The notes under the pieces are model-generated. The model searched no databases and was not told the origin of the DNA. It saw nothing but the letters and a program-made list of their open reading frames with translations. From Actinomycetes bacterium (GTDB taxonomy: Bacteria; Actinomycetota; Actinomycetes; Actinomycetales; Cellulomonadaceae), in assembly GCA_023428465.1 (NCBI GenBank), contig JAEYXM010000069.1:1-6918 (forward strand): a DNA stretch of 6,918 nt. The letters are read 5' to 3'. Every line of letters starts with the position of its first letter. Position 1 is the first letter of the stretch. Shown piece by piece: positions 1-5,538 of the stretch. The translations under genes were made by a program, and so were the position numbers.

Positions 1-86
1 GTCCCCGCGAGCCCGATCGACGCAAGGATCGCGAGGGCCGGCACGACGCTGACGCGCGCGCCCGCTCGACGACGATGCCGGACCAC
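1..86 (-). CDS. Possible 5' end of a secreted or membrane protein gene (partial)
   Basis: A minus-strand frame is open from a GTG at 86 to the left window edge and encodes about 28 residues. It begins with a basic stretch (V-R-H-R-R-R, with further Arg near residue 11) and continues into a hydrophobic segment rich in Val, Ala, Leu and Ile. This looks like a signal peptide or first membrane segment. Most codons end in G or C, as in the neighbouring genes. Upstream of the GTG there is only a weak AGGG about 8 bases away, or possibly a promoter so close that the transcript would be leaderless. The frame is also open back to the ATPase stop at 156-158, so the start is not fixed. It lies 69 bases after the ABC operon, behind a hairpin. 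The family cannot be named from so little sequence, and it could be a chance open frame. Confidence 0.35.
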   Translation of the reverse strand, partial: MVRHRRRAGARVSVVPALAILASIGLAG

Positions 87-93
87 GATCGCG

Positions 94-103
94 ACCCTAT
101 CGG
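94..103 (-). promoter_or_regulatory. Candidate -10 element upstream of the left-edge gene
   Basis: On the minus strand this reads CCGATAGGGT, containing TAGGGT (99-94), which fits the actinobacterial -10 pattern TAnnnT. A start site about 7 bases downstream would fall at or next to the GTG at 86, giving a leaderless or nearly leaderless message. No convincing -35 box is visible. The octamer CCGATAGG recurs upstream of the binding-protein gene at 4635-4642. This is a weak call on pattern alone. Confidence 0.25.
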
Positions 104-133
104 CCCGGTCGACGCAGGACGAGGCACGCCGAC

Positions 134-155
134 GCGCCCGTGAACCACGTGGCGC
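134..155 (-). terminator. Hairpin directly after the ABC ATPase stop codon
   Basis: The arms GCGCC (134-138) and GGCGC (151-155) pair, followed inward by CGTG (139-142) with CACG (146-149). The loop is AAC (143-145) and one base, T150, is bulged. That is nine base pairs, mostly G-C, abutting the TGA at 156-158. No T-run follows, so it is not a classical intrinsic terminator. In GC-rich actinobacteria, hairpins without U-tracts often serve as terminators or 3'-end stabilisers. It marks the likely end of the importer operon. Confidence 0.5.
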
Positions 156-1400
156 TCAGGCCGCGCGTCGGGCCCGCTCGAGCGACGTCTTGCGCGCCTT
201 CTCGTTGGCCTCGTCGATGTGCTTCGCCTCGCCCTCGTCGCGGGTGAGGTTGCTGCCGGTCTCGGGGTCGAACACCATGAGCCGCGCCGGGTCGAACCAG
301 AGCTCGGCGCGGTCGCCGTCGCGCACGGTGCTCTCCGCATTCAGCACCGCGACCATCTGCGTGCGCATGCCCTCGCCGTCGAGGTCCCGGTCGAGCTCCT
401 CGAGCTTCGACGCGACGTCGGAGTCGGTCTCGAACGGCACGTACGCGTACAGCTCGGCACCGAGCCACTCGGTGACGTCGACGTCGACCTCGAACCGCAC
501 TCCCGAGGCGGCCTTGTCCTCCTCGAGGAGGCTCGCGTCCTCGACGTGCTCGGGCCGGATGCCGACGATCACCAGCGACCGGTCCCCGACGGCCGCGGTG
601 AGCCGCTCGTCGAGCGGGACGTCCACGACCGGCAGGTGCAGCACGCCGTCGGCGACCCGACCGGGCAGGAAGTTCATGGGTGGCGACCCGATGAACCCGG
701 CCACGAACAGGTTCGTCGGCTGCTCGTACAGCCCCCGCGGGGAGGAGACCTGCTGCAGCTCGCCGCGGCGCAGGACGGCGACCCGGTCGCCGAGCGTCAT
801 CGCCTCGGTCTGGTCGTGCGTGACGTACACCGTGGTGGTGCCGAGCCGCCGCTGGATGCGCGCGATCTCGGTACGCATCTGCCCGCGGAGCTTCGCGTCG
901 AGGTTCGACAGCGGCTCGTCGAAGAGGAACGCGGAGGCCTCCCGCACGATCGCACGGCCCATCGCGACGCGCTGGCGCTGGCCGCCGGAGAGGTTCGCGG
1001 GCTTGCGCTGGAGGTGCTCACCGAGCTCGAGGGTCGCCGCGGCCCGCTCGACGCGGTCGCGGATCTCCTCCTCGGGCACCGCGCCCTTCGTCAGGCGCAG
1101 CGGGAACGCGATGTTCTCGTAGACCGTCAGGTGCGGGTAGAGCGCGTAGTTCTGGAAGACCATCGCGAGGTTCCGGTCGCGGGGCGCCTTGTCGTTGACG
1201 CGCGTGCCGTCGATCTCGAGGTCGCCGTCGGTGATGTCCTCGAGCCCCACGATCATCCGCAGCAGCGTGGACTTACCGCACCCGGACGGCCCGACGAGGA
1301 TGACGAACTCGCCGTCCTTGATGTCGAGGCTGACGCCCTTCACGGCGAGGAACCCGTCGCCGTACTCCTTGACGACGTCCCGCAGGACTATCGAGGCCAT
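156..1400 (-). CDS. Sugar ABC importer ATPase, MsmK/UgpC/SugC type
   Basis: This is the cytoplasmic ATP-hydrolysing subunit that powers uptake through the two permeases encoded just upstream. The protein is 414 aa. Visible motifs are Walker A GPSGCGKST (37-45), Q-loop Gln83 in VFQNYALYPH, signature LSGGQRQR (137-144), Walker B ending FLFDEP (158-163), D-loop SNLD (165-168) and switch His195 in VTHDQTEAM. After about residue 235 comes the TOBE-type regulatory domain typical of MalK/UgpC subunits. The ATG at 1400 is chosen because AAGGGAG (1407-1413) sits 6 bases upstream and homology begins at once with MASIVLRD; the frame stays open far upstream, but that part only mirrors the permease gene. 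It is the last gene of the operon, 26 bases after the MalG-type permease. It has an acidic helical insert near 325-345 and a charged tail after about 385. ATPases of this type can serve several importers, so it alone does not fix the substrate. Confidence 0.95.
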   Translation of the reverse strand: MASIVLRDVVKEYGDGFLAVKGVSLDIKDGEFVILVGPSGCGKSTLLRMIVGLEDITDGDLEIDGTRVNDKAPRDRNLAMVFQNYALYPHLTVYENIAFPLRLTKGAVPEEEIRDRVERAAATLELGEHLQRKPANLSGGQRQRVAMGRAIVREASAFLFDEPLSNLDAKLRGQMRTEIARIQRRLGTTTVYVTHDQTEAMTLGDRVAVLRRGELQQVSSPRGLYEQPTNLFVAGFIGSPPMNFLPGRVADGVLHLPVVDVPLDERLTAAVGDRSLVIVGIRPEHVEDASLLEEDKAASGVRFEVDVDVTEWLGAELYAYVPFETDSDVASKLEELDRDLDGEGMRTQMVAVLNAESTVRDGDRAELWFDPARLMVFDPETGSNLTRDEGEAKHIDEANEKARKTSLERARRAA

Positions 1401-1426
1401 GGTTGTCTCCCTTGCGGTGAGCGGGC

Positions 1427-2269
1427 TCAGCCCTTGACGGCGCCCTGGGTGAGCCCGGCGACGATCTGGCGCTGGAACGCCAGGACGAGGACGACGACGG
1501 GAATGGTCACGACGACCGCCGCGGCCGAGATGGACCCGGTGGGCTCCTCGAACTGCGAGGCGCCGGTGAAGAACGCGAGCGCCGCCGGCACGGGCCGCGC
1601 GCGCTCGGTGGACGTGAGCGAGATGCCGTAGACGAAGTCGTTCCAGGCGATGAAGAACGCGATGAGCGCCGTCGTGAACACCCCGGGCGCGGCGAGCGGG
1701 ACGATCGCCTTGCGGAACGCCTGCCACGCGGTGGCGCCGTCGACCTGCGCGGCCTGCTCGAGCTCCCAGGGGATCTGCCGGAAGAACGCGGCGAGCGTCC
1801 AGATGGAGATCGGCAGCGTGAGCGACAGGTACGGGATGATCAGCCCGAGCCACGTGTCGTACAGCCCGATGGCGCGCCACACGTTGAACAGGGGCGTCAC
1901 GATCGAGATCACGGGGAAGATCGAGACGCCGAGCGCGGTGGTGAGGACGACCTTCTTGCCCGGGAAGTCGATGCGCGCGATCGCGTAGGCCGCGAGCGTG
2001 GCAAGGACCACGGCGATGGCGGTCGCGATGAGCGAGATGCCGATGGAGTTGCGCAGCGAGGACAGGAAGAGCTCCTGCGCGTTGCCGACGAGGATCTGCT
2101 CGTAGTTCGTCCAGGTCCACTGCGCGGGCAGGAACTCGCCCGAGTTGAGGTCGCTCGGGAGCTTGAAGCTCGTGACGACGACCGAGAGCACCGGGAACAG
2201 GGCGTAGACGAGCACCGCCACGGTGATGGCGCCCCACCACACCTTCTGCTTCGTCGTCAGCGCACCCAC
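1427..2269 (-). CDS. Sugar ABC importer permease, MalG/SugB type
   Basis: This is one of two inner-membrane channel subunits of the carbohydrate importer. It is 280 aa, the usual length for MalG-type permeases. About six hydrophobic segments can be seen, near residues 12-34, 72-98, 107-131, 140-163, 195-217 and 246-267. The cytoplasmic coupling (EAA) loop lies at about 171-196 and contains QAAQVDGA, with the family Glu replaced by Gln172 but Asp177 and Gly178 kept. It ends GAVKG, a common C-terminal style in this family. The start is GTG at 2269, set by an excellent GGAGGAGG 6 bases upstream. It follows the MalF-type permease by 25 bases and precedes the ATPase by 26, so all are very likely on one message. 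Assignment as a sugar permease is firm; the SugB-like label rests on operon order and the binding protein. Confidence 0.93.
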   Translation of the reverse strand: MGALTTKQKVWWGAITVAVLVYALFPVLSVVVTSFKLPSDLNSGEFLPAQWTWTNYEQILVGNAQELFLSSLRNSIGISLIATAIAVVLATLAAYAIARIDFPGKKVVLTTALGVSIFPVISIVTPLFNVWRAIGLYDTWLGLIIPYLSLTLPISIWTLAAFFRQIPWELEQAAQVDGATAWQAFRKAIVPLAAPGVFTTALIAFFIAWNDFVYGISLTSTERARPVPAALAFFTGASQFEEPTGSISAAAVVVTIPVVVLVLAFQRQIVAGLTQGAVKG

Positions 2270-2275
2270 GGCCGA

Positions 2276-2283
2276 CCTCCTCC
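2276..2283 (-). promoter_or_regulatory. Strong ribosome binding site fixing the GTG start of the MalG-type permease
   Basis: On the minus strand this reads GGAGGAGG, near-complete complementarity to the 16S 3' end, with a 6-base spacer to the GTG at 2267-2269. It lies in the 25-base gap between the two permease genes and decides the start of the second one. Confidence 0.8.
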
Positions 2284-2294
2284 GTTCGAGCCCA

Positions 2295-3317
2295 TCACTT
2301 CTCGCCCCGTGCGCCGGCGAGGTCGACCTTGAAGATCTTGATCGCGAGCACGCAGATGGCCACGACGCAGATGAACAGCAGCACGGAGATCGCCGACCCG
2401 AGGCCGATCTCGAGGCGCGCGATCGCCTGGCGGTAGGCGAGCAGGGACAGCACCTCGGTGCCGTTGGCGCCGTTCGTCATGATGAAGACGTTGTCGAAGA
2501 TCCGGAACGCGTCGAGGGCCCGGAACAGGACGGCGACCATGATCGCGGCCTTCATGTTCGGGATGAGGACGCGCCGCAGGTTCTGCCACCAGGTGGCGCC
2601 GTCGACCTTCGCGGCCTCCTCGAGCTCACCGGGGACCTGTGCGAGGCCTGCGAGCAGGAGCAGCGAGATGAAGGGCGTGGTCTTCCAGATCTCCGAGGCG
2701 ATGATGACGAACAGGCTGGTGCCGGTCCCGGCGAACCAGTTGAGGTCGTCGTCGATGCCGGGCACCCAGCCGAACCAGGAGTTGATGAAGCCGGAGTTGA
2801 TGTCGAAGGCGTAGAACCACGCGAACGCGGAGACGACCGTGATGATCCCGTAGGGAACGAGGATCGCGGTCCGCAGGATGCCGCGGAGCCGCTGGACCGC
2901 CCGGTGCATGACGAGGGCGAGGGCGAACCCCAGGACGAGCTCGATGAGGACCGTGACGACCGTGATGAGCGCGGTCACGCCGAGGGCACCCCACCAGACG
3001 CCGTCGGTGAGCACGACGCCGTAGTTGGCGAGGCCGACGAACGCGCGCTCGTCGGGCGCGGTGAGGCGGAAGCTGAACAGCGACTCCCAGACGGCCTGCA
3101 GGATCGGGTAGGCGGTCACGGCGAGCATGACGACGAACGCGGGCCCGGCGAGGAGCCAGCCCAGGCGGGCCTCGGCCCGGGCACGGTCCGACCGCGCGGG
3201 GCGTCGCACGGCGCGCGGTCCGGCGCCTGGACCCCGGCCCCGGCCGGTCGGGTCGTCGGCGTCCTTGGCGGGCCGCGCCGTCCGGCTGCCGGGGGCGGGT
3301 GCGGTGGCGCTGCTCAT
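2295..3317 (-). CDS. Sugar ABC importer permease, MalF/SugA type
   Basis: This is the partner channel subunit of the importer. It is 340 aa, with the first membrane segment starting only at about residue 52. Residues 1-50 form a low-complexity tail rich in Arg, Pro, Ala and Gly, probably cytoplasmic and disordered. Further hydrophobic segments lie near 108-138, 148-171, 200-225, 256-268 and 305-328. The coupling loop is canonical: E234-A-A-x3-G240 within LEEAAKVDGAT, followed by LIP (251-253). The ATG at 3317 overlaps the stop of the binding-protein gene as ATGA, and AGGGGAG (3328-3334) lies 10 bases upstream, both supporting this start. GTG at residue 37 would remove most of the tail but has no visible ribosome site. 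The position between binding protein and second permease matches the lpqY-sugA-sugB-sugC order. Confidence 0.93.
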   Translation of the reverse strand: MSSATAPAPGSRTARPAKDADDPTGRGRGPGAGPRAVRRPARSDRARAEARLGWLLAGPAFVVMLAVTAYPILQAVWESLFSFRLTAPDERAFVGLANYGVVLTDGVWWGALGVTALITVVTVLIELVLGFALALVMHRAVQRLRGILRTAILVPYGIITVVSAFAWFYAFDINSGFINSWFGWVPGIDDDLNWFAGTGTSLFVIIASEIWKTTPFISLLLLAGLAQVPGELEEAAKVDGATWWQNLRRVLIPNMKAAIMVAVLFRALDAFRIFDNVFIMTNGANGTEVLSLLAYRQAIARLEIGLGSAISVLLFICVVAICVLAIKIFKVDLAGARGEK

Positions 3318-4600
3318 AGGAGTCGTTCTCCCCTCAGGACGGCGGTGATGAAGTCACCGGCTTCGCGGGGTGTGCTGTCGGGATCGACCGACGACGGCGG
3401 GTGGAACGCGTCCTGCAGCCCGCCGGAGACCTCGTTGTAGTAGGGCGTCTGGGGACGGGGTGCGGCCTGCTCGAGCGAGGCCCGGATGAGGTCCGCCATC
3501 GGGAACGCCTCCTGGACCGCGGGGTCGTCGTAGGCGGCGGTGGCCGACGGCGGGTTGCCGTCGGAGATGAAGTACTCGGCCTGGCGGGCGGGGTCGACGA
3601 TGCACTCGGCGGCGGCGTAGGCGAGGTCGACGTGGTCGGAGAACGCACCGACACCGATGTTGATCCCGCCGTAGGGCGGCCTCGGCTCGGCCCCCTCGAC
3701 CGTTGCCGGGTACATGGCCCAGCCGACGTCGTCGAGCACGGCCTGGTCGAGCTGGCCCGCCTGGACCGCGGAGACCATGGCGGGCCAGACGAACGGCCAG
3801 TTGACCATGAAGGACCCGCGGTCGCCCTGGAAGATCGAGAACGTCGCGTTCTCGTCGGCGGTCGGCAGGCCGGGCCCCCCGAGGCCCTGGCGGCCGATCT
3901 CGGAGAGGATCCGCGCGGCCTCGCGCCCGGCGTCGGTGTCGAGCGCGATCTCGACCTGGTCGGCTGCCGCGCCCGGGTCCTCGACGATGTGCCCGCCGGC
4001 GCCCTCCACGAGCGCGTTGATCCACACCGTGAGGGACTCGGCGCGGGTGCCCTGGACGCCGAGGTAGGTGCCCGTGGCCGCCGCGGCCGCCATGATCTGG
4101 TCCCAGGTGAGTGGCTGCGACGGGTCGAGCCCCGCCTCCTCGGCCACGGACGTGCGGTACCAGAGCAGCTGGGTGTTCGCCCAGAACGGGAGCGTGACGA
4201 GCTCGCCGTCCCACGTGGCGCCGTCGAGCGCGCCTTGGACGACGCCCTCGCCGACGCGCTGGGCGAGGCCCGCCGGCATCGGTGCGAGGAACCCGGCGTT
4301 GGCGAACTCGGGGATGAACGGCGGGTCGAGGCTCATGAGGTCGATCGAGGAGTCCTGCGCGGCGAGCCGGCGCGCGAGCTGGTCGCGCTGCGAGGACGCC
4401 TCACGGGGCAGGCCGGCCGTCTCGATCCGGTACCGGCCACCGGCCTCCTCGGTGCAGGCCACGGCGATCGCGTCCTGCCCACCGGCGTCGGGGTTGGTGT
4501 ACCAGGTCAGGACCGGCGGGCCTTCGGCGCTGCCGCAGGCGCTGAGCCCGGCGGCGGACGCACCGAGGGCGAGGACCAGGACCATGCTGCGTCGTCGCAC
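3314..4600 (-). CDS. Sugar-binding lipoprotein of the ABC importer, LpqY-like (probably trehalose)
   Basis: This is the extracellular substrate-binding subunit, 428 aa, first gene of the operon. A basic start (M-R-R-R) and hydrophobic core lead to a lipobox L19-S20-A21-C22; Cys22 would be lipidated and anchor the protein to the membrane. The rest is typical of a family-1 carbohydrate-binding protein. Segments such as NTQLLWYR (142-149), VNWPFV (266-271), GGINIGVGAF (311-320) and the end region RPQTPYYNE (382-390) resemble LpqY, the mycobacterial trehalose-binding lipoprotein, as I recall it; no alignment was run. Apart from Cys22 the only cysteines are C49 and C333, which may form a disulfide. 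The GTG at 4600 is chosen because GGGGGAGG lies 5 bases upstream; the ATG at 4585 would lose the arginines and has poor spacing. The stop overlaps the next gene by 4 bases. Trehalose is the favoured ligand, with maltose or another disaccharide possible. Confidence 0.9.
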   Translation of the reverse strand: MRRRSMVLVLALGASAAGLSACGSAEGPPVLTWYTNPDAGGQDAIAVACTEEAGGRYRIETAGLPREASSQRDQLARRLAAQDSSIDLMSLDPPFIPEFANAGFLAPMPAGLAQRVGEGVVQGALDGATWDGELVTLPFWANTQLLWYRTSVAEEAGLDPSQPLTWDQIMAAAAATGTYLGVQGTRAESLTVWINALVEGAGGHIVEDPGAAADQVEIALDTDAGREAARILSEIGRQGLGGPGLPTADENATFSIFQGDRGSFMVNWPFVWPAMVSAVQAGQLDQAVLDDVGWAMYPATVEGAEPRPPYGGINIGVGAFSDHVDLAYAAAECIVDPARQAEYFISDGNPPSATAAYDDPAVQEAFPMADLIRASLEQAAPRPQTPYYNEVSGGLQDAFHPPSSVDPDSTPREAGDFITAVLRGERLL

Positions 4601-4605
4601 TTGCG

Positions 4606-4613
4606 CCTCCCCC
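4606..4613 (-). promoter_or_regulatory. Ribosome binding site fixing the GTG start of the binding protein
   Basis: GGGGGAGG on the minus strand, with a 5-base spacer (CGCAA) to the GTG at 4598-4600. It favours this GTG over the in-frame ATG at 4585 (20-base spacing), and so keeps the Arg-rich n-region of the lipoprotein signal. Confidence 0.7.
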
Positions 4614-4632
4614 GTGTGGCGTCGATGCCTAG

Positions 4633-4642
4633 GACCTATCGG
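4633..4642 (-). promoter_or_regulatory. Candidate promoter element of the sugar importer operon
   Basis: Minus strand CCGATAGGTC, starting with the same octamer CCGATAGG seen at 96-103 upstream of the left-edge gene. It sits about 34 bases before the GTG at 4600. TAGGTC is only a partial match to TAnnnT, and a second TAGG follows at 4631-4628, making TAGG-N3-TAGG. No clear -35 is visible. It could be a -10 region or a regulator site. The rest of the 165-base divergent gap holds no recognisable gene. Confidence 0.25.
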
Positions 4643-4694
4643 AACCCGAGCCGGGCGGTCCCGCCACCGGAGCGGGCCTGGACGACGTCGCGGC

Positions 4695-4718
4695 GCCGGG
4701 CGGACGCGGTCGCCCGGC
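4695..4718. promoter_or_regulatory. Inverted repeat in the divergent intergenic region
   Basis: Perfect 8-base arms, GCCGGGCG (4695-4702) and CGCCCGGC (4711-4718), separated by 8 bases. It lies between the divergently transcribed importer operon and carbonic anhydrase gene, where an operator would be expected. It does not match the LacI-family operator pattern I know. In sequence this GC-rich, a chance dyad is quite possible. Confidence 0.25.
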
Positions 4719-4765
4719 CGCGGAACCGGACGGCCGACGGCGCGCACTTCGGTGAGGATGGGCCC

Positions 4766-5398
4766 ATGACGATGACACCCACCGAGGCCTGGGCCGAGCT
4801 CTGCGCGGGCAACGAGCGGTTCGTGCAGGGCGCCATGACGCACCCCGCGCAGGACGTCGACCACCGCGCCCGCCTGAGCGTCGCGCAGAACCCGTTCGCG
4901 GTGGTCTTCGGCTGCTCGGACTCGCGCGTCGCGGCCGAGCTCGTCTTCGACCGTGGCCTCGGGGACCTGTTCGTGGTCCGCACGGCCGGGCACGTCATCG
5001 ACACGACCGTGCTCGGCTCCGTGGAGTACGGCGTGCAGGTCCTGGGCACGCCACTCGTGCTCGTGCTGGGCCACGACTCGTGCGGCGCGGTCGCGGCGGC
5101 GGCCGACGCGCTCACCACGGGCGCGATGCCGCAGGGTTTCGTGCGCGCCGTCGTCGACCGCGTGATCCCGAGCATCGTGGCGCTGCCCTCGGAGGGTGGC
5201 CCGCCGCCCGCGCTGCGCTCGGACGTGGACCCCGCGGTCCTGGGGCGCGAGCACGTCCGGCACACCGTCCGCATGCTGCTCAGCTACTCCACGACCATCC
5301 GCGACGCGGTCGCCGCGGGCACGTGCGCCGTCGTCGGCGCGACGTACGCCCTCGCGGAGGGCCAGGTGCGCGTGGTGGAGGCCGCCGGGCTCGACTGA
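4766..5398 (+). CDS. Beta-class carbonic anhydrase
   Basis: This is a cytoplasmic zinc enzyme interconverting CO2 and bicarbonate, which supplies bicarbonate for carboxylases and helps pH balance. It is 210 aa, normal for bacterial beta-class enzymes. The zinc ligands are visible: Cys50 and Asp52 in FGCSDSRV, then His103 and Cys106 in LGHDSCGAV. Arg54 would form the Asp-Arg dyad that controls the active site. The segment VVRTAGHVID (70-79) is the conserved loop between them. There is no signal peptide. The ATG at 4766 is preceded by GTGAGGA (4752-4758) with 7 bases of spacing; ATG at 4772 (Met3) is an alternative giving almost the same protein. It is divergent from the importer operon and codirectional with fumC, 137 bases upstream of it, far enough that fumC may have its own promoter. 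Confidence 0.95.
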   Translation: MTMTPTEAWAELCAGNERFVQGAMTHPAQDVDHRARLSVAQNPFAVVFGCSDSRVAAELVFDRGLGDLFVVRTAGHVIDTTVLGSVEYGVQVLGTPLVLVLGHDSCGAVAAAADALTTGAMPQGFVRAVVDRVIPSIVALPSEGGPPPALRSDVDPAVLGREHVRHTVRMLLSYSTTIRDAVAAGTCAVVGATYALAEGQVRVVEAAGLD

Positions 5399-5420
5399 GC
5401 CCGCGGTCCACCCGACGGGC

Positions 5421-5441
5421 ATGGGCCGGAGTCCCCGGCAT
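5421..5441 (+). terminator. Weak hairpin after the carbonic anhydrase gene
   Basis: GCCGG (5425-5429) pairs with CCGGC (5435-5439) around a 5-base loop. Two further A-T pairs (5421-5422 with 5440-5441) form if G5423 and G5424 bulge. It starts 23 bases after the stop and has no T-run. Longer-range pairing of CGGGCA (5416-5421) with TGCCCG (5451-5456) is an alternative fold. It could end or attenuate the carbonic anhydrase message. The rest of the 137-base gap holds no gene. Confidence 0.3.
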
Positions 5442-5510
5442 CCCCACGGGTGCCCGACGGCGCACTCTCGCCCGCTCACCGCTCGGCATCCCGGCAGTGG
5501 CCGGGTCAAT

Positions 5511-5538
5511 GTCTCCGACGTGGAAACATGGCCCCATG
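5511..5538 (+). promoter_or_regulatory. fumC 5' region: two dyads and a weak ribosome site at the start codon
   Basis: The stretch is less GC-rich than its surroundings. GTCTCC (5511-5516) and GGAAAC (5522-5527) form an imperfect dyad (5 of 6 pairs) around 5 bases. CATGG (5527-5531) and CCATG (5534-5538) form a perfect dyad that includes the fumC ATG. The only ribosome-site-like sequence is GTGGAA near 5520-5525, poor for this window. No convincing -35/-10 pair is visible. Control at the start of translation or a near-leaderless transcript are both possible; this is inference. Confidence 0.3.

Noticed and set aside
219..1631. Long plus-strand open frame opposite the ATPase gene
   Set aside because: Low-complexity mirror of a GC-rich coding strand; the opposite strand carries all ABC ATPase motifs.
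1401..2240. Upstream extension of the ATPase reading frame, which would give a 694-residue protein
   Set aside because: The extra sequence is antisense-frame reading over the MalG-type permease gene and is Arg/His-rich nonsense. The ATG at 1400 has a good ribosome site and begins the ATPase homology.
2223..3440. 405-residue plus-strand open frame opposite the MalF-type permease
   Set aside because: Asp/Glu/Arg/Gly-rich composition typical of antisense shadow frames; no motif.
4654..4665. GGCGG-TC-CCGCC inverted repeat in the divergent gap
   Set aside because: Five-base arms with a two-base centre, all G/C; expected by chance at this composition.
3401..4765. Upstream part of the carbonic anhydrase frame, plus strand, as an N-terminal fusion domain
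   Set aside because: It mirrors the binding-protein gene in composition, and the carbonic anhydrase start at 4766 has its own ribosome site and normal family length.
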